This document shows, piece by piece, positions 1-7,098 of a stretch of 64,000 bases of DNA. A program made the position numbers and the translations under genes. The notes beneath the pieces are model-generated. The model was not told where the DNA came from. It saw nothing but the letters and a program-made list of their open reading frames with translations, and did no database searches. The stretch is from Bacillus nitratireducens (GTDB lineage Bacteria > Bacillota > Bacilli > Bacillales > Bacillaceae_G). Positions within the stretch are counted from its first letter, which is position 1. Each line of letters begins with the position of its first letter. The DNA is taken from assembly GCF_001884135.1 (NCBI RefSeq), contig NZ_MAOC01000087.1, positions 1 to 64,000 on the forward strand, written 5' to 3'.

Positions 1-275
1 CCAGAACCACTGCCGCCAGAACCGTTGCCACCAGAACCGTTGCCACCAGAACCACTGCCGCCAGAACCGTTGCCGTCAGAACCACTATCGTCCTGAGAAC
101 CATTGTTTCCTGGAGGTTTATTATTATCTTTTGAATTACCTTCTGCTAAATTATCGTTATTTTGTACAATAGCGTTTGTTATTGGGTGGAAGTTTTCCGT
201 TGCAGCATTACCAATATTTAAGCCGCTAAAAAAGGATAAAGAAAGTGTAGATGCTAAAATGAATATTTTTGTCAT
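1..275 (-). CDS. Secreted Gly/Ser/Asn-repeat protein, N-terminal part (runs off window)
   Basis: The minus-strand frame opens at ATG 275 with an AGGAGG site at about 281-286 and stays open to the window edge, so only the first 91 codons are visible. Residues 1-25 form a signal peptide: MTK, a hydrophobic core (IFILASTLSLSFFSG), then an AXA-like site before TENFHP. A polar linker rich in N, D and K follows. From about residue 65 the protein becomes a Gly/Ser/Asn repeat (GSGGSGSGGNGSGGN type) that continues past the edge. I do not recognise the family. The repeat looks like a flexible linker or wall-spanning region of an exported protein. Confidence 0.7.
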   Translation of the reverse strand, partial: MTKIFILASTLSLSFFSGLNIGNAATENFHPITNAIVQNNDNLAEGNSKDNNKPPGNNGSQDDSGSDGNGSGGSGSGGNGSGGNGSGGSGS

Positions 276-482
276 TGTTTTCCTCCTGAAGAAAAAATTA
301 TTATTCCATCTAAAACACATCCCTTTGTAATATTTCATAGGAAAAAGAGTTTTATGCAAAAAAAACTATATATAGAAAAAGGTGGTGTATTTCTAAAGGG
401 AGAAAAGAGTTAATGTAAATTCCCTACAAATAGTAGATTGATGGAGAATTTACACTCATAACAGTAGAGGAAGTGGCAACGG

Positions 483-1361
483 ATGAAAGAATATATTGCA
501 TTTGATATTGGTGGTACGCAAATTAAATATGGAATTGTTTCAGAAATAGGGGTAGTACTAATGCATAAAAAGGTCCCAACAGAAATTCACTTGGGCGGGG
601 AACAAATTGTTCAAAAGCTTATATATGTATCAAAAAAAATAATGACTGAACATACTATTTCCGGAATTGGTATTAGTACAGCGGGAATTGTTGATATTAA
701 TAAAGGAGTTATAACGGGAGGTGTGGAGCATATTCCGCATTATGCTGATATTCCTATTGTTGAGAGATTACAAGAAATATTAAAAGTTCCTGTATCTATT
801 GAAAATGATGTTAATTGTGCAGCCTTTGGCGAGAAATGGAAGGGGATTGGGAGGGGAGAAAGTGATTTTATTATGCTCACACTTGGAACGGGGATTGGTG
901 GAGCAATTGTTATAAATGGGGAGTTATACCGTGGACATTCGTTTGGTGCTGGAGAATGGGGAAATATGTTAATAGAAGGGAAAACTTTTGAGGAGGTTGC
1001 CTCAATTTCGGGATTAATTCATCTTGTACGAAGATATAAAGGTGAAGAAGAGTGGGATGGTAAAACAATTTTTGAATTATATGATAAGGGTGATAGTGGT
1101 GTTACTCAAGCCGTGAAGATTTTCTTTAAACATTTGGCGATTGGAATTAGTAACCTTGCTTATATTTTTAATCCGAAAATGATTATAATTGGTGGGGGAA
1201 TTACTGAAAGAGGAGATGATTTCTTAGATGAAGTGAAGGAAGAGATAGGAACATACTTAAATCAAGAGATTTATAGTAATTGTGAGATTAAACTTGCGCA
1301 AAGCGGCAATTGTGCAGGAATGATTGGTTCTATTTACCACTTCTTACATCATCATAAGTAA
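483..1361 (+). CDS. ROK-family sugar kinase
   Basis: A 292-residue ROK (repressor/ORF/kinase) protein without an N-terminal helix-turn-helix, so probably a cytoplasmic ATP-dependent hexose or aminosugar kinase. Visible motifs are the phosphate-1 loop DIGGT (residues 8-12), GISTAG near 64-69, the sugar-binding ENDVNCAAFGE near 102 and the ROK signature LGTGIGGA near 133. The usual metal-site ExGH is GEWGNM here (Asn for His), and the Cys cluster that usually follows is absent, so the structural zinc is probably lost, as in some beta-glucoside kinases. It is monocistronic, between the divergent secreted-protein gene and the ter block. The substrate cannot be read from sequence. Confidence 0.85.
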   Translation: MKEYIAFDIGGTQIKYGIVSEIGVVLMHKKVPTEIHLGGEQIVQKLIYVSKKIMTEHTISGIGISTAGIVDINKGVITGGVEHIPHYADIPIVERLQEILKVPVSIENDVNCAAFGEKWKGIGRGESDFIMLTLGTGIGGAIVINGELYRGHSFGAGEWGNMLIEGKTFEEVASISGLIHLVRRYKGEEEWDGKTIFELYDKGDSGVTQAVKIFFKHLAIGISNLAYIFNPKMIIIGGGITERGDDFLDEVKEEIGTYLNQEIYSNCEIKLAQSGNCAGMIGSIYHFLHHHK

Positions 1362-1386
1362 ATTATATGGATGTTTTCATATAATT
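1361..1386 (+). terminator. Weak AT-rich hairpin after ROK kinase
   Basis: A 9-bp perfect inverted repeat (AATTATATG / CATATAATT, 8-nt loop) begins at the last base of the kinase stop codon. The T-run behind it is poor, so termination may be leaky. Confidence 0.4.
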
Positions 1387-1446
1387 AAGAATTTATCCTT
1401 TTTCTCACTAGATAAATAATGCTACAATATAAGAGAAGAATACAAT

Positions 1447-1465
1447 ATTTTCCGATTCGGAAAAT
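1447..1465. promoter_or_regulatory. Perfect palindrome in ter operon leader (operator candidate)
   Basis: ATTTTCCGA-T-TCGGAAAAT is a perfect 19-bp palindrome. It lies just downstream of a -10-like TACAAT (1423-1428) and 24 bp before the first terD start. The one-base centre is too small for an RNA loop, so a protein-binding operator is more likely than a terminator. The regulator is unknown. Confidence 0.45.
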
Positions 1466-1489
1466 GCTTTGTAGAAAGGAAGAAACTTC

Positions 1490-2086
1490 ATGCCTATTAT
1501 TTTAGAAAAAGGACAAAAGATCGATTTAACGAAAGGACAACCGAGAGTAGCAAAACTGCAGGTTGGCTTGGGCTGGGATCCAATTGGGCAATCAGGTGGT
1601 TTTCTGTCTTCTTTATTTGGAAGTAAACCGAATGTAGATTGTGATGCATCTGTTGTTATGTTAGAAGGAGATCGCTTTTTAAACAAAAATGATCTAGTTT
1701 ATTTTGGCAACAAACTTTCTACTTGTGGTAGTATCATTCATTCAGGAGATAATTTAACAGGTGAAGGTGCTGGTGATGACGAAACAATTTTCGTAGAATT
1801 ACATAAAGTTCCGAGCCGTATTAATCGTTTAGTATTCGTTGTAAATATCTATGACTGTGTAAATCGTCGTCAAGATTTTGGGATGATTCGCAATGCATAT
1901 ATTCGTATTCAAAACCCACAAACAGGTGAAGAATTAGCGCGTTATAACTTGTCAGATAATTACGCTGGCAAAATGACTTTAATTGCAGGGGAAATGTATC
2001 GAGACGGAAACGAATGGAAGTTTTCAGCAGTTGGAGAAGGAACACAAGATAAAAACTTAAGTGAGATTGTATCACGTTACCAATAA
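1490..2086 (+). CDS. yceC: TerD-family tellurium/stress resistance protein (YceC type)
   Basis: 198 residues, first gene of a block matching B. subtilis yceCDEFGH in order and length. TerD proteins are cytosolic beta-sandwich Ca2+-binding proteins tied to tellurite, phage and envelope-stress resistance. The N-terminus LEKGQKIDLTKGQP and GLGWDPIG are typical. However, the Ca-site segment DFDLD found in the next two copies is replaced here by a longer loop ending VDCDAS, so this paralogue probably binds Ca2+ differently. The ATG follows GAAAGGAAG. A palindrome lies in the leader, and the next gene starts 23 bp after the stop, so the two are cotranscribed. Confidence 0.9.
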   Translation: MPIILEKGQKIDLTKGQPRVAKLQVGLGWDPIGQSGGFLSSLFGSKPNVDCDASVVMLEGDRFLNKNDLVYFGNKLSTCGSIIHSGDNLTGEGAGDDETIFVELHKVPSRINRLVFVVNIYDCVNRRQDFGMIRNAYIRIQNPQTGEELARYNLSDNYAGKMTLIAGEMYRDGNEWKFSAVGEGTQDKNLSEIVSRYQ

Positions 2087-2109
2087 AATAAACCAAGGAG
2101 GAATTGTAT

Positions 2110-2694
2110 ATGGCATCAATTTCATTGAAAAAAGGACAAAAGGTAGACTTAACAAAAACAAATCCAGGTCTTTCGAAAGTTCTTGTAGGACTTGGTTGGG
2201 ACACGAATCGTTATGACGGACAAAGCGATTTCGATTTAGATGTTAGTATTTTCTTAGTAGGTGCTAACGGTAAAGTTTCAGGAGCAGAGGATTTCGTTTT
2301 CTATAATAATCCCAAAGGTGCGAATGGTGCTGTAGAGCATTTAGGAGATAACCGTACAGGTGAAGGTGAAGGCGACGATGAAACAATTAAAATAGACTTA
2401 AAAAATGTTCCTGCACATATCGAACGTATTTGCTTCACAATCACAATTTATGATGGAGAAGGCCGTAGCCAAAACTTCGGACAAGTTTCTAACTCTTTCG
2501 TACGCATTATGGATGAAGAAAAGAATGCAGAATTAATTCGTTACGATTTAGGAGAAGATTTCTCTATTGAAACTGCAGTAGTAGTAAGTGAATTATACCG
2601 TCACGCAGGTGAGTGGAAATTCAATGCAATCGGAAGTGGATTCCAAGGTGGATTAGGTTCTCTATGTAATAACTTTGGTTTAGATGTAGAGTAA
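2110..2694 (+). CDS. yceD: TerD-family stress protein (YceD type)
   Basis: 194 residues from ATG 2110, chosen because AAGGAGG at 2095-2101 is 8 nt upstream; an in-frame TTG at 2104 is too close. This is a canonical TerD fold. [18 protein letters not shown] (about residues 27-44) and the second acidic [13 protein letters not shown] (about 80-92) carry the Ca2+ ligands. The C-terminal [14 protein letters not shown] is shared with the third copy. In its family TerD acts with TerC at the membrane. A strong hairpin follows the stop, which could lower expression of the downstream paralogue. Confidence 0.93.
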   Translation: MASISLKKGQKVDLTKTNPGLSKVLVGLGWDTNRYDGQSDFDLDVSIFLVGANGKVSGAEDFVFYNNPKGANGAVEHLGDNRTGEGEGDDETIKIDLKNVPAHIERICFTITIYDGEGRSQNFGQVSNSFVRIMDEEKNAELIRYDLGEDFSIETAVVVSELYRHAGEWKFNAIGSGFQGGLGSLCNNFGLDVE

Positions 2695-2701
2695 TAGATT
2701 T

Positions 2702-2742
2702 ATATATCCATCAGTGAAATGTATATTTACTGATGGATATAT
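2702..2742 (+). terminator. Intercistronic hairpin between terD copies 2 and 3
   Basis: A 14-bp perfect stem (ATATATCCATCAGT / ACTGATGGATATAT) with a 13-nt loop, followed by TTCTTG rather than a clean T-run. It is probably a partial terminator or an mRNA-stability element. Confidence 0.5.
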
Positions 2743-2774
2743 TTCTTGATATTAAAATATAGAGGTGAATATGC

Positions 2775-3353
2775 ATGGTTATTCAATTACAAAAAGGACA
2801 GAAAATTGATTTAGCTAAAACAAGCCCAGGTTTATCAAGAGCAGTAATTGGTCTTGGATGGGATATTAAATCTTATGATGGTGGATCTGATTTCGATTTA
2901 GATGCATCTGCCTTTTTATTAGATGCGAACGGGAAATGTACGAAGGAAACTGATTTTATTTTCTATAATAATTTACAGTCTCCTTGTGAGTCAGTTTTAC
3001 ATACAGGAGATAACCGTACAGGTGCAGGTGACGGTGATGATGAGCAACTTGTTGTAGATTTGAAAAAGGTTCCAGCAGATGTTCATAAAATTGCTATTAC
3101 AGTTACAATTTATGATGGTGAAGGCCGTAATCAAAACTTTGGACAGGTTGCAAATGCATTCGTTCGTTTAGCAAATGAAGAAACAAACGAAGAAGTTCTT
3201 CGTTTTGATTTAGGGGAAGATTTCTCCATTGAAACAGCAGTTGTCTTTTGTGAATTATACCGTCATAATGGACAGTGGAAGTTTAATGCAGTAGGAAGCG
3301 GTTTCCAAGGTGGCTTAGGTGCGCTTGTAAGAGCGTATGGCTTGGATGCATAA
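2775..3353 (+). CDS. yceE: TerD-family stress protein (YceE type)
   Basis: 192 residues. ATG 2775 follows GAGGTGA; an earlier out-of-frame ATG at 2771 is not used. It is highly similar to the preceding protein: [46 protein letters not shown] and [14 protein letters not shown] are all present, so both Ca2+ sites look intact. The three TerD genes are clearly tandem duplicates, with the first the most diverged. A strong intrinsic terminator follows directly, so TerC and the genes beyond it are expressed either by readthrough or from their own promoter. Confidence 0.93.
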   Translation: MVIQLQKGQKIDLAKTSPGLSRAVIGLGWDIKSYDGGSDFDLDASAFLLDANGKCTKETDFIFYNNLQSPCESVLHTGDNRTGAGDGDDEQLVVDLKKVPADVHKIAITVTIYDGEGRNQNFGQVANAFVRLANEETNEEVLRFDLGEDFSIETAVVFCELYRHNGQWKFNAVGSGFQGGLGALVRAYGLDA

Positions 3354-3357
3354 GAAG

Positions 3358-3383
3358 GGAAACGACATTCGTTTCCTTTTTTT
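3358..3383 (+). terminator. Intrinsic terminator after third terD
   Basis: GGAAACGA / TCGTTTCC stem with a CAT loop and seven T. This is a classic rho-independent terminator inside the ter block. Confidence 0.8.
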
Positions 3384-3426
3384 GACCTTTCTATAAATCT
3401 AGCAAAGAATAGGGGATAAAGGTAAG

Positions 3427-4218
3427 ATGAGTATTTTGCAAGGAATCCTTGATACGTATGCTCAGTTTTTTGACTTGGACATGTGGATTAAAGTGTTGCA
3501 GGATCCAGTATCTTGGGGATTAATCGGTACACTTGTTGTACTTGAAGGGTTATTATCTGCTGATAACGCACTTGTATTAGCGGTAATGGTAAAACACCTT
3601 CCAGAAGAAAAGCGTAAAAAAGCATTATTCTATGGCCTTATTGGAGCTTATGTATTCCGTTTTATTGCAATTGGAATCGGAATGTTCTTAATTAAATTAG
3701 CATGGGTAAAAGTGTTAGGTGCACTTTACTTAGCTTGGCTTTCAATTAAATACTTCATTGATAAGCGAAAAGGTAATGCAGAAGAAGAGGAAGCTCATGG
3801 TATGAACCAAAATAGTATTCTCTTCAGAATGTTTGGTGTCTTCTGGGGGACCGTTGCGATGGTTGAATTAATGGATATCGCATTCTCTGTAGATAGCGTA
3901 CTTGCTGCATTTGGTGTATCGAATGAAGTTTGGATTTTACTATTAGGCGGAATGCTCGGTATTTTAATGATGCGTGGTATCGCTGGCGTATTCTTAAAAT
4001 TGTTAGAACGTATTCCAGAACTGGAAACGACAGCATATATTTTAATCTTAATTATTGCAGCAAAAATGCTACTGTCTGTCATTCATATTGAAGTAAGCCA
4101 TACGCTGTTCTTTATTATTTTAGTTGTAGCGTTTGGAGCAACATTTATACTTCACTACATGAAGAATTCTGGACAAGCTAAAGAAGAAGTTGCAGCTACT
4201 AAAAATGAACATAAATAA
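3427..4218 (+). CDS. yceF: TerC-family integral membrane protein (YceF type)
   Basis: 263 residues with about seven to eight hydrophobic membrane segments. The family's conserved acidic membrane motifs are visible: SADNALVLAVMV (about residues 44-55) and MDIAFSVDSVLAAF (about 147-160). TerC proteins are linked to tellurite resistance and to metal (Mn2+ or Ca2+) export and metalation of exported proteins. The Lys/Glu-rich tail is probably cytoplasmic. Its place after the TerD genes and before YceG matches the B. subtilis block. It sits between two terminators, with AAAGG before ATG 3427, so it may be independently transcribed. Confidence 0.93.
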   Translation: MSILQGILDTYAQFFDLDMWIKVLQDPVSWGLIGTLVVLEGLLSADNALVLAVMVKHLPEEKRKKALFYGLIGAYVFRFIAIGIGMFLIKLAWVKVLGALYLAWLSIKYFIDKRKGNAEEEEAHGMNQNSILFRMFGVFWGTVAMVELMDIAFSVDSVLAAFGVSNEVWILLLGGMLGILMMRGIAGVFLKLLERIPELETTAYILILIIAAKMLLSVIHIEVSHTLFFIILVVAFGATFILHYMKNSGQAKEEVAATKNEHK

Positions 4219-4223
4219 TTGAA

Positions 4224-4257
4224 ATGGGTTTGCTCGTTATACGAGCGCCCATTTTTT
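4224..4257 (+). terminator. Terminator after terC
   Basis: ATGGG...GCTCGT / ACGAGCG-CCCAT stem with a small bulge, then ATTTTTT. Confidence 0.75.
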
Positions 4258-4328
4258 ATAATTAAAAATAGTTTATAATAGAAGAGAGACTTTATAAAAA
4301 ACGTAAATGTTTTTGGAGGTGAACTGTT

Positions 4329-5960
4329 GTGTTCTCACGTTTTACACTTCAACCATGTGCATTAAAAGAAGAATCAGATTTAAAGCAATTTGAAGCGCTT
4401 TTAGAAAAACGCCCACAATATGAACTGACAGAGAATGAGATGAAATTTAGTTATATAGCAACTCGTATTCTTGGTGTTCCCAATGATGTAGATGAATATT
4501 TTAATGAGTTATTTGATTATAGTGAAGCAAAAGGGATCGAGGTTTTGCATGAACAAAATTTAAATAAGGTGATTGATCCCGAAAAACTGCGCCATATTCA
4601 AGAAGTTTTTGCATTACATCAAGAAGCACCGAATGGACTTACAGTAAATAGACTTGTAGCCCATTTGTCTGGAAAACAACTATTACCGCAAGTAGACAAT
4701 CCTGATTTACAGCATTATATACATACGACGTTTATTTCGGTATTAAAATTGTATGAAAAACAACATAATCAATCTTTAAAAACAGAAGGGTTCCGTCGTT
4801 TCTTAATTGACATGATTAAATTAAGTGAAAATTACGTAGCGAAGTGGTTCTCTACGATTAATTATAAGAAACAAATGCCGCGTATCGTTTGGTACGGTGA
4901 TGCGACAGAGAGTCGTATATATTTCTTATACTTTCTTATTATGCTCGGCTGCGATGTGCTTTATTATCACCCAGAAGGAAAAGATGGATTTGAGAGTATA
5001 GATGAGGAAGGAAAGACCTTTGTCGTATCTCATTCAGGCCGTATTTCATTGGAACCATTTCCTGATCGGCGTCGTGAACGCGTCGCAACCGTAGCTTATC
5101 AAGCTTCAAAAGAAATCGAGCAAGTACTTCACCACGATAATTCACTGCTGTACAAGCCATGGCAATTCCGTTCATATACACCTGTAGCACGTACATTAAA
5201 AACAACATACGATGAACTCTTTTTAATTACGAAAGAAAAGGCATTTGTACGCCCAACCTTCTTTGTTGAAAATAAGCATATTTATATCCCTTCTTTATTT
5301 GCAAAAATATCAGGTGTGTCAAAGAATGATAAAGAATATTTTCAACGATTAAAGGCTGTTACATCATTTGATAACAGTTTATTAATTAATACATTTCCGT
5401 TTACGAAAGAACAAAAAGCGAATTTCCAATATCATTATCGAGATGCATTGGACCGCGGAGGGAAGTTACATCCGGATTTAATTATGAATAGTCATTGGTG
5501 GCCGCATAAACGTTTACCAGAAGGTTTACAACATGGTATTGCAGAGGCAATCATTCATACGTGCGAAAGTGAAATGTGTAAACCAATTGCGAAAGAGACG
5601 AAACAAGATGTAGCACTGTATGTTTTCGCACAGCTTTCTCAAATCCCACCGAATATTTTAGAGCAACTTGAGAAATTTGATTATTCGCAAGAAGTACCGA
5701 AAATTGTTATATTTAATAATGAGAAGAGCGGAGAATTAAGCCGTTCTGATGCTGTTTTATTATTGTTTTTAAATCAAATTGGAGTAGATGTATTCCACTT
5801 CAATCCAACGGGGAGAAACGATATTGAACCGTATATTGAAGTAGGAGCATTTGATTCACATTGGCTTGAAGAAGTTAATTTCGATCTTGAGTTTCATGGT
5901 TCATCAGCCTATAAAAATTTATCACAAACAATAAAAGGACTATTTCGTCCATTTTTATAA
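4329..5960 (+). CDS. yceG: YceG-family protein of the ter block
   Basis: 543 residues, matching B. subtilis YceG (about 537) in length and position. It starts at GTG 4329 behind GGAGGTG. The family is known only as a putative component of a biosynthetic module associated with ter genes. The protein is soluble, with no signal or membrane segment. Two similar blocks can be seen: MPRIVWYGDATESRIYFLYF near 183 with DVLYYHPEGKDGF, and VPKIVIFNNEKSGELSRSDA near 458 with DVFHFNPTGRND. This suggests an internal duplication of a Rossmann-like unit. The exact reaction is unknown. The TelA-type gene follows after 18 bp. Confidence 0.85.
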   Translation: MFSRFTLQPCALKEESDLKQFEALLEKRPQYELTENEMKFSYIATRILGVPNDVDEYFNELFDYSEAKGIEVLHEQNLNKVIDPEKLRHIQEVFALHQEAPNGLTVNRLVAHLSGKQLLPQVDNPDLQHYIHTTFISVLKLYEKQHNQSLKTEGFRRFLIDMIKLSENYVAKWFSTINYKKQMPRIVWYGDATESRIYFLYFLIMLGCDVLYYHPEGKDGFESIDEEGKTFVVSHSGRISLEPFPDRRRERVATVAYQASKEIEQVLHHDNSLLYKPWQFRSYTPVARTLKTTYDELFLITKEKAFVRPTFFVENKHIYIPSLFAKISGVSKNDKEYFQRLKAVTSFDNSLLINTFPFTKEQKANFQYHYRDALDRGGKLHPDLIMNSHWWPHKRLPEGLQHGIAEAIIHTCESEMCKPIAKETKQDVALYVFAQLSQIPPNILEQLEKFDYSQEVPKIVIFNNEKSGELSRSDAVLLLFLNQIGVDVFHFNPTGRNDIEPYIEVGAFDSHWLEEVNFDLEFHGSSAYKNLSQTIKGLFRPFL

Positions 5961-5978
5961 GGAAAGGGAGAATACCAT

Positions 5979-7061
5979 ATGAATAACCCAGTCGTACTAG
6001 ATTCGAAAACAGAATTGAATGAGCAAACGGCACAAGATGTTCGTTTACAACTTAGACAAGATGCGGAAGTGCAACGTATTTATAATGCGGTAGATATTAA
6101 AGATCAATTAGAATTAATCGAGCTTGGAAAAGAACCATCTATGGAAATTTCACGTTTCGCTGATCAAATTTTACATACAATGTCTTTATCAAAAATAGAA
6201 GACTCTGGTGAATTATTAAAACAGCTTGGTAAAATTATGGACAGATTTGATAGCAAAGACTTTGCGGAAGAGAAAAGTGGCTTCTTCTCACGCATGTTCA
6301 AAAAAGCAGATAAAATGATTGAACAAATCTTTAGTAAGTATCAGACAATGGGTCGCGAAATGGATAAAGTATACGTAGAAATTACGAAGTATCAAGATGA
6401 AATGAAAAAATCAATTGGTACATTAGATGGCCTGTATGAGCAAAACTTAAAGTATTATTTAGATTTAGAAAAATACGTAGTAGCAGGGGAAATGTTATTA
6501 GAGCGTTTAAATACAGAGTTAGTTCCGATGTACGAAGAGCGCGTACGTAATAATGATCAGTTAGCAGGTATTGAATTAGAATCGCTTAAAAACTCTGTTG
6601 AAATTTTAGAACAACGTATTGATGACTTAGAAAAAGCACGTATGGTTGCTCTATTAACAGCGCCACAAATTCGTATGGTTCAACGTGGTAACAACAAATT
6701 AATCGGTAAAATCAATACAGCATTTATTACAACGATTCCTATCTTTAAAAATGGTATTATTCAAGCGGTAAATGCAAAACGTCAAAAGCTGGTTGCAGAT
6801 TCTATGGCTGAACTTGATCGTCGTACGAATGAATTGCTTAAGAAAAATGCACAAAATATCGCGACTCAAAGTGTGGAAGTAGCGAGGTTATCAGGTTCTT
6901 CTAGTATTAAGATGGAAACACTTGAGGAGACTTGGAACATTATTTCAAGAGGTATGCAAGAAACACAACAAATTGAAGAACAAAATAAACGTGAGCGTGA
7001 AGAAAGCCGTAAGCGTATGGCTACATTAACAGAGAACATCAAAAAAGAATTACAAGGCTAA
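5979..7061 (+). CDS. yceH: TelA/YceH toxic anion resistance protein
   Basis: 360 residues of mostly charged alpha-helix with long coiled-coil stretches, matching TelA/YceH (about 363). TelA-family proteins are associated with tellurite and cell-envelope stress resistance; their molecular role is unsettled. KSGFFSRMFKKADKMIEQIF near residues 100-119 and the AQNIATQSVEVARLSGSSSI segment near 291-310 are typical. AAGGAAAGGGAG precedes the ATG, 18 bp after yceG. It is the last gene of the block, closed by a 16-bp perfect-stem terminator shared with the convergent ATPase gene. Confidence 0.92.
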   Translation: MNNPVVLDSKTELNEQTAQDVRLQLRQDAEVQRIYNAVDIKDQLELIELGKEPSMEISRFADQILHTMSLSKIEDSGELLKQLGKIMDRFDSKDFAEEKSGFFSRMFKKADKMIEQIFSKYQTMGREMDKVYVEITKYQDEMKKSIGTLDGLYEQNLKYYLDLEKYVVAGEMLLERLNTELVPMYEERVRNNDQLAGIELESLKNSVEILEQRIDDLEKARMVALLTAPQIRMVQRGNNKLIGKINTAFITTIPIFKNGIIQAVNAKRQKLVADSMAELDRRTNELLKKNAQNIATQSVEVARLSGSSSIKMETLEETWNIISRGMQETQQIEEQNKREREESRKRMATLTENIKKELQG

Positions 7062-7064
7062 ATG

Positions 7065-7098
7065 AAAAGGCAATGAGGAATATTCCTCATTGCCTTTT
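7065..7098. terminator. Bidirectional terminator yceH / Ca2+-ATPase
   Basis: Perfect 16-bp stem (AAAAGGCAATGAGGAA / TTCCTCATTGCCTTTT) with a TA centre. The ATPase stop codon overlaps its right arm. Confidence 0.9.

Noticed and set aside
1-100. CRISPR-like short repeats
   Set aside because: The repeat period is about 9-18 bp with no spacers and is in frame with a Gly/Ser-rich protein.
2104-2109. TTG start two codons upstream for the second terD gene
   Set aside because: It lies only 2 nt from AAGGAGG, while ATG 2110 has ideal spacing.
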